DNA of 64,000 nt, taken from Balneolaceae bacterium (lineage in GTDB: Bacteria; Bacteroidota; Rhodothermia; Balneolales; Balneolaceae). Shown one piece after another: positions 43,314 through 51,565 of this stretch. Numbering within the stretch: the first letter of the stretch is position 1; each line of letters starts with the position of its first letter. The stretch covers positions 62,001 to 126,000 of the forward strand of contig VEMX01000007.1 in assembly GCA_009711805.1 (NCBI GenBank), read 5' to 3'. Position numbers and translations under genes: made by a program. Under the pieces are notes generated by a model. That model was not told where the DNA came from, ran no database searches, and worked only from the letters and a program-made list of their open reading frames with translations.

Positions 43314-43811
43314 TTAATTGTTTTTAAAAAGTACCGCCTGATGTAACTTGCCTTCTTTCAACATTACCTCAATATGCTCCCCGGTTTTAGTAGGAACACT
43401 CATTCCTGTAAGTTCAGACAAAAGTGGATATCGCCGGTGCCCACGGTCGAGCAGAGTAACAATATCGATAGCTAAAGGTTCATATGCACTGCATATGGCT
43501 GATAATGCACGAAACATTGTTTTTCCTGAAAATATCACATCATCAATCAGGAATACTGCCTTATCGTTGCAATCCGGTATCTTCACCATCGGACTATCCC
43601 CAAAAACATTAAACTGCTGTACCGGCTTTTCCTCTCCAAGATGAGCTGCCAAATAAGCAGATATTTGTGTAGCCGTTGCATAGCCGCGTTCATTAAGCCC
43701 AATGAGGACTATTTCCTGTTCAGGATTTAGCCGTTCCCATATCTGTATAGATAAACGTTTGAGAGCCCGCTCAATGCGAGGCTGATCCATCAATACTATT
43801 TGTTTTTTCAT
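43314..43811 (-). CDS. PyrR-like phosphoribosyltransferase
   Basis: A 165-residue protein from the ATG at 43811. The PRPP-binding signature is VFLIDDVIFSGKTMFRALSAI, with IVLIGLNERGYATATQISAYL earlier and VTLLDRGHRRYPLLSELTGMSVPTK later. This order matches PyrR, the uracil-sensing regulator/uracil phosphoribosyltransferase of pyrimidine genes, or a close PRTase relative. The longer frame to 43916 is low-complexity upstream sequence. pyrF lies far away in the window, so regulation of it in trans is conceivable but unproven. Confidence 0.75.
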   Translation of the reverse strand: MKKQIVLMDQPRIERALKRLSIQIWERLNPEQEIVLIGLNERGYATATQISAYLAAHLGEEKPVQQFNVFGDSPMVKIPDCNDKAVFLIDDVIFSGKTMFRALSAICSAYEPLAIDIVTLLDRGHRRYPLLSELTGMSVPTKTGEHIEVMLKEGKLHQAVLFKNN

Positions 43812-43833
43812 AGAAAAATTTATGTATTCGCAC

Positions 43834-43841
43834 CAAAGGTA
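43834..43841 (-). promoter_or_regulatory. Candidate -7 element for the PyrR-like gene
   Basis: On the minus strand TACCTTTG (plus: CAAAGGTA) matches TAnnTTTG and lies 23 bp upstream of the start at 43811. No clear TTG element at the normal distance. Confidence 0.4.
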
Positions 43842-43939
43842 AGGTTTTGTACACTTAGTGTTATAAAATATCCAAAAAAATATGGGTAAAATTTTATACC
43901 TTAGAAACGGTAACATCTACTAAAAAGAGAGGTTTAGTT

Positions 43940-44230
43940 ATGAGAACAAATACCATTATTACAGGCCTTGTTGCCTTTGCCAGCGGCTTCGTAACCGGAT
44001 TACTGCTGAGCCCCAAAAACGGAAAAGAAAACAGAAAGTGGATTAGTAATCATACCAGAGATACCAAAAACTGGATAGAAGATCACGGCCACAAGCTTTT
44101 TGAAGAAAGTGAAAAGAGGATTGACCGCCTTTCAAAAGGATTAAAAAATACCGTAAAGGAAAATGTACCTGACCTTTACCGTGCTACCGAATCCCTGCAC
44201 TTTTCCGATACTGAAAGTCATGACTCCTAA
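43940..44230 (+). CDS. YtxH domain protein
   Basis: A 96-residue small protein with one N-terminal membrane helix (TNTIITGLVAFASGFVTGLLLSPKNGKENR). The glycine-rich helix followed by a basic L-L-x-P-K-x-G-x-x-x-R turn is the YtxH pattern. A helical, charged remainder follows. General-stress-type membrane protein of unknown role. Overlaps the next gene's start by 11 bp. Confidence 0.82.
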   Translation: MRTNTIITGLVAFASGFVTGLLLSPKNGKENRKWISNHTRDTKNWIEDHGHKLFEESEKRIDRLSKGLKNTVKENVPDLYRATESLHFSDTESHDS

Positions 44231-45368
44231 ACCTGGCTTTGATTATTCCGAGCGTGTACTTCAGTGGATTTGGGAACAGTTACTGTTTAATCCACGCCAG
44301 CTAACAACTACTTGTGGAAAGAGTGTACAGATTATTCATCAGGGAATATCCAATCGCACAGATGGTCCCGATTTTAAGAGAGCCGCCCTTGTTATTGATG
44401 ATATTGAGTGGCATGGAGATGTTGAACTTCACACCCTCTCCGGAAACTGGAATCAACACGGGCATGCAGTGGATCCTAACTTCAATACCGTAATACTGCA
44501 TGTGGTGGCAGAGCCTGAGCCCGCTCCGGTACAATGTGCCAACGGGAACATCCCCTACACGCTGAATCTTCTCCCATACATAAAAGCTGAATTCCGCCCA
44601 TTCCTTAAAAACAGAGATCACACTTCGGGACTTCCCTGCGGTTCCGGGCTATCGTTTATATCTGAAGACGCCTTCAGAAAACAAATTACCAAAGCACACC
44701 AGGAATATTTTGACCATAAGTCCGATGCCTTTATCCATTTTTACGATCCGGAACTACTGCCCAGCCAATCCTGGAAACAGGCCCTGATTATTTCCCTGTT
44801 CGACGGTCTGGGCATTCCGCATAACCGGGGAGCCATGCGTGAAATAGCCGGCACCTTACTATCAGGCATGCCGGGCTCTCTGGGTGAAACTATTCAAACG
44901 GCGATGCAGGCAGCATCAAAAGCACACTGGAAGCTGAAATCGGTGCGCCCGGCCAGTCATCCCCGCAGAAGGGTTCAACAAGCAGCACGTTTGGCCTATT
45001 GGATTAACCGGACTGATTTTGCCGACTTTCTAAATCCGCATCCCCAACAAGGCTGGACTCAATTATTGACGCAGGCAAAGATCTCTCAAAGCGGGCATTT
45101 TAAAATTTTATATGGCACTGTTTTTCTCCCTGCGCTCTATATTTTAGGGAATTTGTATGCCTCTGATACCATTTCTGAAGCTGCGTATTCGGCGTGGCTC
45201 TCCCTCAAATCTCCTATCCCCAAAGAGGTGATATCATTGTTTAATACCCTTTCAGTGGATAAATCTGATTTCAGGAATAAACTCGGTGCCGTCTATCAAT
45301 TACGCAGCTACTGTAAGCCGGGCAGATGTTCAGAATGCTTTGTACTAAAAAAAGCAATTCAGTCTTGA
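44220..45368 (+). CDS. DUF2851 family protein
   Basis: A 382-residue protein from the ATG at 44220 (MTPKPGFDYSERVLQWIWEQLLFNP). IIHQGISNRTDGPDFKRAALVIDDIEWHGDVELHT is the conserved core of DUF2851, a Bacteroidota-rich family of unknown function. The C-terminus has a cysteine cluster YCKPGRCSECFVLKKAI that may bind metal. It begins inside the YtxH gene end, so the two are probably co-transcribed. Confidence 0.85.
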   Translation: MTPKPGFDYSERVLQWIWEQLLFNPRQLTTTCGKSVQIIHQGISNRTDGPDFKRAALVIDDIEWHGDVELHTLSGNWNQHGHAVDPNFNTVILHVVAEPEPAPVQCANGNIPYTLNLLPYIKAEFRPFLKNRDHTSGLPCGSGLSFISEDAFRKQITKAHQEYFDHKSDAFIHFYDPELLPSQSWKQALIISLFDGLGIPHNRGAMREIAGTLLSGMPGSLGETIQTAMQAASKAHWKLKSVRPASHPRRRVQQAARLAYWINRTDFADFLNPHPQQGWTQLLTQAKISQSGHFKILYGTVFLPALYILGNLYASDTISEAAYSAWLSLKSPIPKEVISLFNTLSVDKSDFRNKLGAVYQLRSYCKPGRCSECFVLKKAIQS

Positions 45369-45395
45369 TTGATTTTAAAGTGATTTCTATCTTTG
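45365..45395 (+). promoter_or_regulatory. Promoter of tRNA-Gln
   Basis: TTG at 45365-45367 and TATCTTTG at 45388-45395, 20 bp apart, match the Bacteroidota consensus TTG-N(17-23)-TAnnTTTG. The tRNA starts 25 bp downstream. Confidence 0.65.
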
Positions 45396-45419
45396 GGGTC
45401 TGTCAACGACATGGATTAT

Positions 45420-45490
45420 TGCCCGGTCGTCTAATGGCAGGACAGCTGGTTTTGGTCCAGTCAGTGGGGGTTCGAATCCTCCCCGGGCAA
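45420..45490 (+). tRNA. tRNA-Gln (TTG anticodon)
   Basis: Cloverleaf folds by eye. The acceptor stem TGCCCGG (45420-45426) pairs with CCGGGCA (45483-45489). The anticodon loop TTTTGGT, between GCTGG and CCAGT, presents TTG. The T loop is TTCGAAT within GGGGG/CCTCC. CCA is not encoded (the following bases are CAC), so it is added after transcription. Confidence 0.93.
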
Positions 45491-45501
45491 CACAAAATTA
45501 T

Positions 45502-45529
45502 AAAGGATGACTGAAGAGCCATCCTTTTT
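45502..45529 (+). terminator. Terminator after tRNA-Gln
   Basis: AAAGGATG (45502-45509) pairs with CATCCTTT (45520-45527), followed by T residues to 45529. It ends 39 bp before the prs start. Confidence 0.6.
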
Positions 45530-45567
45530 GTTTATAAACACCGAACCGAAGGCCTAATTAATTAACA

Positions 45568-46500
45568 TTGGATACTCCTCTCGCGATATTCTCAGGAACA
45601 AGTAATCCTGCATTAGCACGAGCCATTGCTGAGAACTACGGCACTACGCTGGGTGAAGTCACGATTAAGAAATTTTCTGACGGTGAGCTTTATGTAAAGT
45701 ATGAACAAAGCATTCGCGGAGAGGATATTTTTGTCATTCAGTCTACTCCGCCTCCCGGAGATAATATTATGGAGCTGCTGCTTTTGCTGGATGCTGCTAA
45801 GAGAGCATCGGTGAAAAGAGTAACGGCTGTAATTCCGTATTTTGGCTATGCACGCCAGGACCGGAAAGACCAACCCCGGGTTTCTATCGGCTCTAAGCTG
45901 ATGGCAAACTTACTGGTGAAAGCCGGAGCAGACCGAGTTTTAACAATGGACCTTCATGCAGCCCAAATTCAAGGCTTTTTTGATATCCCTTTGGATCACC
46001 TGTATGCGAGCAGGGCTTTTATTGATCATTTTACTTCTAACCCAATCGAGAACCTTGTGGTTGTTGCACCGGATGTTGGAAGTTTAAAAATGGCCCGTGC
46101 ATACTCTAAGAAACTGGGAGCCAGTCTTGCTTTTATTGATAAGCGAAGACCCAAGGCAAACGAATCTGAGATCATGAACCTGATCGGTGAGGTAGAGGGA
46201 AAGAATGTGTTGATTGTCGACGACTTAATCGACACAGCCGGAACACTTACAAATGCAGCATCAGCGCTTAAAGATCGAGGCGCTTTGAATATTATTGCAA
46301 CATGTACCCACCCGATACTATCGGGACCGGCATTTCAGCGAATTGAAGATTCGCCGATTGATGAACTATTGGTAACGGATACGGTATCGCTTCGTCAGCC
46401 TTCTGACAAAATTAAGGTATTAAGTATTGCAAATATTTTTGCCGAAGCTATACAACGCATCCACACCAATGACACTATTAGTGCACTTTTTGATAATTAA
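45568..46500 (+). CDS. prs: Ribose-phosphate pyrophosphokinase
   Basis: A 310-residue PRPP synthetase, making PRPP from ribose-5-P and ATP for nucleotide, His and Trp synthesis. It starts with TTG at 45568. Motifs: KKFSDGELYVKYEQSIRGEDIF, TAVIPYFGYARQDRKDQPR (ATP/flexible loop), VVAPDVGSLKMARAYSKKLG and the PRPP loop NVLIVDDLIDTAGTLTNAA (about 211-229). Followed by rplY and pth, a common gene order. Confidence 0.94.
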   Translation: MDTPLAIFSGTSNPALARAIAENYGTTLGEVTIKKFSDGELYVKYEQSIRGEDIFVIQSTPPPGDNIMELLLLLDAAKRASVKRVTAVIPYFGYARQDRKDQPRVSIGSKLMANLLVKAGADRVLTMDLHAAQIQGFFDIPLDHLYASRAFIDHFTSNPIENLVVVAPDVGSLKMARAYSKKLGASLAFIDKRRPKANESEIMNLIGEVEGKNVLIVDDLIDTAGTLTNAASALKDRGALNIIATCTHPILSGPAFQRIEDSPIDELLVTDTVSLRQPSDKIKVLSIANIFAEAIQRIHTNDTISALFDN

Positions 46501-46520
46501 TTGACTAAGGTAAACGCATT

Positions 46521-47234
46521 ATGGCACAGCCAGAATTAGTAAAAATTGACGGTACACCAAGAGAACTTAGCCGACAAGCTAACAAAGCTCTTCGGGAAGA
46601 ATTTAGAGTTCCTGCGGTTCTATACGGACCAAAAATTGAAGAGAATGTACACTTTTCAATAGATGAGTTAGAGCTGGAGAAAATTCTTCGCAGTGCTCAA
46701 ACTAAACTGCAGGAGTTAACAGTTGATGGTAAAACCTACAAGACACTGCTTAAAAAAACTGAATTTGATCCGGTTACCGATCGTCCGCTTCATGCCGATT
46801 TTTACGTGCTTGCGGATGACCACAAAGTAACCCTGCGTGTTCCGGTTAAAATTACCGGTAATGCCAAAGGAGTTGTTGAAAGTGGCGGCCGGGTATTTCA
46901 GCCTATGAACTTTGTACGTATTCGGGTTCTGCCGGAAAATATACCAGCTGTATTTAAACTGGATATTACCGACCTCGATATAGGTAACTCACTGCATATT
47001 TCAGACATTGAACTGGAAGGCATTATCCCACTGGATGATCTCAGCAGAACTATTATAACCATTCGTCCACCAAAAGGAGCCGACTTCCTCGAAAATCTCG
47101 TTTCTGGTCTTACAGAAGACGAGCCGGTTGAAGCTGTTGCTGAAGACGAACTTGCTGAAGGGGAAGAAGCCGCTGAAGGTGAAGAGCCGGAAGAAGGTGA
47201 AGAAGCCGCTGAAGGTGAACAGGACACCGAATAA
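46521..47234 (+). CDS. rplY: 50S ribosomal protein L25 (general stress Ctc form)
   Basis: A 237-residue L25/Ctc-type protein, binding 5S rRNA. The N-terminal L25 domain spans residues about 5-95 (RQANKALREEFRVPAVLYGPKIEENVHFSI, then DPVTDRPLHADFYVL). The C-terminal TL5 domain (about 100-195) has VRIRVLPENIPAVFKLDITDLDIGNSLHISDI. A very acidic tail (EEGEE repeats, residues about 200-237) ends it. Located between prs and pth as in many bacteria. Confidence 0.93.
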   Translation: MAQPELVKIDGTPRELSRQANKALREEFRVPAVLYGPKIEENVHFSIDELELEKILRSAQTKLQELTVDGKTYKTLLKKTEFDPVTDRPLHADFYVLADDHKVTLRVPVKITGNAKGVVESGGRVFQPMNFVRIRVLPENIPAVFKLDITDLDIGNSLHISDIELEGIIPLDDLSRTIITIRPPKGADFLENLVSGLTEDEPVEAVAEDELAEGEEAAEGEEPEEGEEAAEGEQDTE

Positions 47235-47269
47235 TATCTATCAACCTCTAACCGTGGCAACTGTTTGAT

Positions 47270-47827
47270 ATGTCCATCATTGTTGGATTAGGAAATATTG
47301 GACAGAAGTACCAAGGTACACGCCACAATATTGGTTTCGATATTGTAGACTTACTATCCGATACTATATCTGCATCATTTGGCCCGGCTAACGGGCCATT
47401 TGACGTTGCAGAGGGCCGTCATCGCGGACGGAAAGTGATTCTGGTTAAACCTACTACATATATGAACAGGAGTGGTATTGCCGTTCGCAAGGCACTCGCA
47501 AAATATAAGGCAGATCGTAACGACTGCCTTATTGTGTATGATGACCTGAACCTTCCTGTAGGTGACATCCGCCTCAGAAGTACCGGAAGCCATGGAGGGC
47601 ACAACGGCATTGCCAGTATCATTGAACAGCTTGGCAGCCGGGACTTTCCCCGACTTCGTTTTGGGATTGGGAATGACTATCCCAAAGGCAAGCAAGTTGA
47701 CTTTGTTTTATCCGGCTTTAAGAAATCAGAAATACAATATGTTGAAGACGGGATGCAAAAAGCCCATGATGCAGCTCTCAACTTTGTAAGAGACGGCATC
47801 AACAAAACGATGAACTACTTTAATTAA
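47270..47827 (+). CDS. pth: Peptidyl-tRNA hydrolase
   Basis: A 185-residue Pth releasing peptides from stalled peptidyl-tRNA. The N-terminal GLGNIGQKYQGTRHNIGFDIVD has the catalytic His at residue 19. The usual GLGNPG motif has Ile in place of Pro. LVKPTTYMNRSG, VYDDLNLPVGDIRLR and GSHGGHNGIASI contain the other conserved Asn/Asp/His positions. Starts 36 bp after rplY. Confidence 0.93.
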   Translation: MSIIVGLGNIGQKYQGTRHNIGFDIVDLLSDTISASFGPANGPFDVAEGRHRGRKVILVKPTTYMNRSGIAVRKALAKYKADRNDCLIVYDDLNLPVGDIRLRSTGSHGGHNGIASIIEQLGSRDFPRLRFGIGNDYPKGKQVDFVLSGFKKSEIQYVEDGMQKAHDAALNFVRDGINKTMNYFN

Positions 47828-47884
47828 TTACACAGATCAAGCCTTACGGGCATAAGCTAATTATAAACTAACGCAATCGGAATT

Positions 47885-50068
47885 ATGCAAACAATCACAT
47901 ACTTAGTACCGGTGGCAGGGGTAATCGCACTCTTGTACACGTTTTTTAAAACTTCATGGGTTACCAAGCAAGAAGTTGGAACCGAAAAAATGAAGCGCAT
48001 CAGCAAGCATATTGCTCGTGGTGCTATGGCTTTCCTCAAAGCTGAATACAAAGTTCTTTCCATTTTCGTAGCTGTTGTGGCTATAATTCTTGCAGTCAGT
48101 GCTGATCCCGCTACATCAAGCTGGATGGTTGCGATCTCATTTGTATTTGGAGCCTTCTGTTCTGGTTTGGCTGGTTTCCTCGGTATGAAAGTTGCCACCA
48201 AAGCGAACGTTCGTACTACAAACGCCGCACGTACCAGCCTGGGCAAGGGACTTGAAGTTGCTTTTGCCGGTGGTTCTGTAATGGGTCTTGGCGTTGTTGG
48301 CCTGGGTGTTTTAGGATTGAGTTTATTGTTCATACTGTTTGGTGAGCTCTTCGGCCTCGAAGGTCCTGCTGCAGTAAACAAAGTATTAGCTATTGTTACC
48401 GGCTTTTCTTTTGGAGCTTCTTCTATTGCACTTTTTGCACGTGTGGGTGGAGGTATCTACACTAAAGCAGCCGATGTTGGAGCTGACCTTGTAGGTAAAG
48501 TTGAAGCAGGTATACCGGAAGATCATCCGCTGAATCCTGCTACTATTGCTGATAACGTTGGAGATAATGTAGGTGACGTTGCCGGTATGGGCGCCGACCT
48601 TTTTGAATCATATGTAGGATCAATTATTGGTACTATGGTATTGGGTGCCGCTTTTATGACTATTCCTGAATGGACAGACGGCTTCAATGGCCTTTCTGCG
48701 GTACTGCTTCCATTAGTACTTGCTGCAACCGGTATCCTTACTTCTATTCTTGGCACCTTCTTTGTACGTGTTAAAGAAGGCGGAAATCCACAAACTGCAC
48801 TAAACATTGGTGAGTTTGCTTCTGCATTTGTAATGCTGGTCGCTTCTTTTTTCATCATCCGGTGGATGTTGCCTGCCGAATGGACTTTTGATGGCCAAAC
48901 CCTGACTTCCCTTGGAGTATTCTGGGCTACTATTTTTGGTCTTGCAGCCGGCCTGTTGATCGGATTGATTACCGAGCATTACACAGGTACCGGCACTCGC
49001 CCTGTTTGGTCTATTGTTAAGCAGTCTGTTACCGGATCTGCCACAAACATCATTGCCGGACTTGGAGTGGGTATGATCTCAACCGCTATTCCGATTATCA
49101 TTATTGCGGCTGCTATTATTGGAGCGCATCACTTTGCAGGTTTGTACGGTATTGCTATTGCTGCTGTAGGGATGCTCTCAAATACAGGTATTCAACTGGC
49201 CGTTGATGCTTACGGACCGATCTCTGATAACGCTGGTGGTATCGCTGAAATGGCGGAACTCGAGCCTGAGGTTCGGGAACGTACCGACAAGCTGGATGCG
49301 GTAGGTAATACAACAGCCGCTATCGGTAAAGGGTTTGCGATTGGTTCTGCCGCTCTTACCGCTCTAGCCCTTTTTGCTGCTTTCATTACCGCTTACAATG
49401 CAACTCACGCTACCCCGCTAACAGGTATTGATGTAACACAGCCCACGGTTATGGCTGCTCTTTTTGTAGGGGCAATGCTTCCATTCTTATTCTCTGCTCT
49501 TTCTATGCAGGCTGTAGGCCGTGCTGCCATGAGCATGATTGAAGAAGTGCGGCGCCAGTTCAAAGATATTCCTGAACTGACTGAAGCACTTGGTGCAATG
49601 AACCGAAACGAAGGTAAAAAACTTGAAGATTGGTCTGATGAAGACCGCACCACCTTTGAAGCTGCGGATGGTAAAGCTGAATATGAAAAATGTGTGGCTA
49701 TTTCTACTCAGGCTTCTATTCGTGAAATGATTCTCCCAGGACTCCTGGCGGTAATTGTACCGGTACTATTTGGATTTATAGGTGGCCCGGAGATGCTGGG
49801 CGGTCTGCTTGCGGGTGTAACTGCAGCGGGTGTACTGATGGCCCTCTTCCAATCTAATGCCGGTGGTGCATGGGATAACGCCAAAAAAATGATTGAAGAA
49901 GGTGTGACCATCAACGGCGTTGAGTATGGAAAAGGTTCTGAGCCTCACAAAGCCGGTGTGGTTGGTGATACCGTAGGTGATCCTTTCAAGGACACTTCAG
50001 GCCCTTCACTCAACATCCTGCTTAAGCTGATGTCAGTAGTAGCTCTTGTAATTGCTACCATGATCTAA
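47885..50068 (+). CDS. hppA: Membrane-bound (K+-dependent type) pyrophosphatase
   Basis: A 727-residue ion-pumping pyrophosphatase with about 16 membrane helices. PPi-hydrolysis motifs are [49 protein letters not shown] (about 195-243) and the C-terminal [25 protein letters not shown]. Residues 474-483 read [10 protein letters not shown]; Ala478 and Gly481 are the pair that marks K+-dependent enzymes (K+-independent ones have Lys and Thr). Whether it pumps H+ or Na+ cannot be settled by eye. Single-gene transcript with a strong terminator after it. Confidence 0.94.
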   Translation: MQTITYLVPVAGVIALLYTFFKTSWVTKQEVGTEKMKRISKHIARGAMAFLKAEYKVLSIFVAVVAIILAVSADPATSSWMVAISFVFGAFCSGLAGFLGMKVATKANVRTTNAARTSLGKGLEVAFAGGSVMGLGVVGLGVLGLSLLFILFGELFGLEGPAAVNKVLAIVTGFSFGASSIALFARVGGGIYTKAADVGADLVGKVEAGIPEDHPLNPATIADNVGDNVGDVAGMGADLFESYVGSIIGTMVLGAAFMTIPEWTDGFNGLSAVLLPLVLAATGILTSILGTFFVRVKEGGNPQTALNIGEFASAFVMLVASFFIIRWMLPAEWTFDGQTLTSLGVFWATIFGLAAGLLIGLITEHYTGTGTRPVWSIVKQSVTGSATNIIAGLGVGMISTAIPIIIIAAAIIGAHHFAGLYGIAIAAVGMLSNTGIQLAVDAYGPISDNAGGIAEMAELEPEVRERTDKLDAVGNTTAAIGKGFAIGSAALTALALFAAFITAYNATHATPLTGIDVTQPTVMAALFVGAMLPFLFSALSMQAVGRAAMSMIEEVRRQFKDIPELTEALGAMNRNEGKKLEDWSDEDRTTFEAADGKAEYEKCVAISTQASIREMILPGLLAVIVPVLFGFIGGPEMLGGLLAGVTAAGVLMALFQSNAGGAWDNAKKMIEEGVTINGVEYGKGSEPHKAGVVGDTVGDPFKDTSGPSLNILLKLMSVVALVIATMI

Positions 50069-50092
50069 GCTAAACAAGTTTGTATATTCCAG

Positions 50093-50127
50093 GCCCCGGA
50101 CTTCGCAATGAAGTGTGGGGCTTTTTT
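50093..50127 (+). terminator. Terminator after hppA
   Basis: GCCCC (50093-50097) pairs with GGGGC (50117-50121), with an inner ACTTC/GAAGT stem (50100-50104, 50110-50114) and a run of six T (50122-50127). Typical intrinsic terminator. Confidence 0.8.
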
Positions 50128-50324
50128 GTTTAAAGTATTGATCATAATTAACCGTGAAATGAGTTATCCCGAGTGTATCAAAATAAGAACCGAGAGCAAA
50201 TCTTTAACACGAGGCATCTCCAAATAGAGGATATACACCTTTTTTGAAATCCTTCGCGAATCAATCCAGAACTTCTTTAATTACATTGCACTCAGGACGA
50301 CACCCCAATAAAAGCACCTATTCT

Positions 50325-50999
50325 ATGGCATCACCTACCGATATTTTCAAACTCTTTTTTCACCACGATATGCGGCTGGACAAACTGGCCAAAAGAAACG
50401 CTAACCGAACAAAAGAAGAAGTGGAAGCCACCCTGGCTGATTTCATGAAGCCCGATCCCACCTATTCCAAATTCTACCTTACCGGAACCGACCTGGCTAA
50501 TGAACGCTTTGGGTTAAACACCCTCACTCATTATCAACAGGTGTTATCTGCGCTGGAGCAAGCTTTTGACAGTGTCTCTTATTTTACTGCTAAACAGAAG
50601 TATAACTCCCTGAACGAAGCTATACCGGCATTAGAACTGGGTGAAGTTGTAGTACTGGCAAAAAGTGATACCATAGATTTCGATGTCTCAACCATTCATA
50701 TTGACACTAACTCCAATGTGGGGCACTTCAAAAGCGAGTTAAAGGAAGCTCTTGAACAAGAGCTGATTGTGGTATATAAAGAACAGGCCAAAGACGGCTT
50801 CGACCTGCATATCTTCTCTAAGAAAAATATCTACCGTGATATGTTTTTCCCCTTGCAGGAACTTGTGCCTGATGCTTTTCGCTTCTTCAGTATCAATGGC
50901 AAAAAATTCAGGTCCGAGCGGCACTTCTACTTCGAAACCTGGGCGCTCCACAAACCCCCGCATGGCTTTGAAGAAGTCTTTCCCGAGTCAGTTCTCTAA
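50325..50999 (+). CDS. Conserved-looking cytoplasmic protein, unknown
   Basis: A 224-residue protein from the ATG at 50325 (MASPTDIFKLFFHHDMRLDKLAKRN); the longer frame to 50244 has a non-coding look. No signal peptide or membrane segments. It is mixed alpha/beta with many aromatic residues, including KFRSERHFYFETWALHKPPHG near the end. No family recognised. It lies between hppA and feoA with gaps of 197 bp after the hppA terminator and 104 bp before feoA, so it is probably its own unit. Confidence 0.65.
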   Translation: MASPTDIFKLFFHHDMRLDKLAKRNANRTKEEVEATLADFMKPDPTYSKFYLTGTDLANERFGLNTLTHYQQVLSALEQAFDSVSYFTAKQKYNSLNEAIPALELGEVVVLAKSDTIDFDVSTIHIDTNSNVGHFKSELKEALEQELIVVYKEQAKDGFDLHIFSKKNIYRDMFFPLQELVPDAFRFFSINGKKFRSERHFYFETWALHKPPHGFEEVFPESVL

Positions 51000-51060
51000 A
51001 TAAAAATGCATCTCATAACCTGCTCCACTGTTCTTCATAAAACATTCATATTACATCTTT

Positions 51061-51083
51061 TTATTTAGACTGTGTTTAAATAA
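51061..51083 (+). promoter_or_regulatory. Candidate iron-responsive operator before feoA
   Basis: TTATTTAGAC - TGT - GTTTAAATAA is a 10-bp inverted repeat with one mismatch, placed about 20-43 bp ahead of the feoA ATG at 51104. Its shape recalls TTTAGAC/GTCTAAA-like boxes of DtxR/MntR-type metalloregulators. Regulator identity is inference. Confidence 0.45.
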
Positions 51084-51103
51084 TTATTTATCTTACCGGG
51101 GTC

Positions 51104-51325
51104 ATGTTGAAACCAATCATAAATACCAAAAAAGGGGAACAGTTTGCCATCCAGTGTTTGGGTTGCAGCTGCGAAGAAGCCTGCCAGCTACAACAGCTGG
51201 GATGTGTTGAAGGAGTAACCGGGAAAGTCATCTCCAATTATTCGCGTGTAATCCTGGAAATAGGAAATACCCGGCTGGCCATCAGTAAAGATTTGGCCAA
51301 ATCTATTCTGGTCACTACAACTTAA
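51104..51325 (+). CDS. feoA: FeoA-family protein (first)
   Basis: A 73-residue SH3-like FeoA domain protein. It carries an unusual four-cysteine N-terminal stretch (QCLGCSCEEACQLQQLG) followed by VEGVTGKVISNYSRVILEIGNTRLAISKDLAKSI, which matches the FeoA strand order with the final R-L-A-x-S motif. FeoA supports FeoB-mediated ferrous iron uptake. The Cys-rich segment is not typical for FeoA and could bind metal (inference). First gene of the feo operon. Confidence 0.78.
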   Translation: MLKPIINTKKGEQFAIQCLGCSCEEACQLQQLGCVEGVTGKVISNYSRVILEIGNTRLAISKDLAKSILVTTT

Positions 51326-51340
51326 TCAAGCAGAACATAT

Positions 51341-51565
51341 ATGCCGCTATTATTATCCGAAAAAACAGATCCTGGTGTTTGTCAGATTCGAAATATAACA
51401 GGCAGTAATGCTCCCCGGCTGCTCGAAATGGGTATAACCCCAGGCATTTCCATTGAAGTAATTCGCTCGGCCCCTCTTGGCTTTCCTATCGAAATTAAAC
51501 TCAGAGGCTATTCTCTTTCCCTGCGAAAGTCTGAAGCCCAATGCATAGAAATAGAGCAGAAGTGA
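51341..51565 (+). CDS. feoA: FeoA-family protein (second)
   Basis: A 74-residue FeoA with the normal family pattern CQIRNITGSNAPRLLEMGITPGISIEVIRSAPLGFPIEIKLRGYSLSLRKSEAQCIEI. It starts 15 bp after the first feoA and overlaps the feoB start by about 25 bp. Two FeoA genes before feoB are seen in several Bacteroidota-type operons. Confidence 0.88.
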   Translation: MPLLLSEKTDPGVCQIRNITGSNAPRLLEMGITPGISIEVIRSAPLGFPIEIKLRGYSLSLRKSEAQCIEIEQK

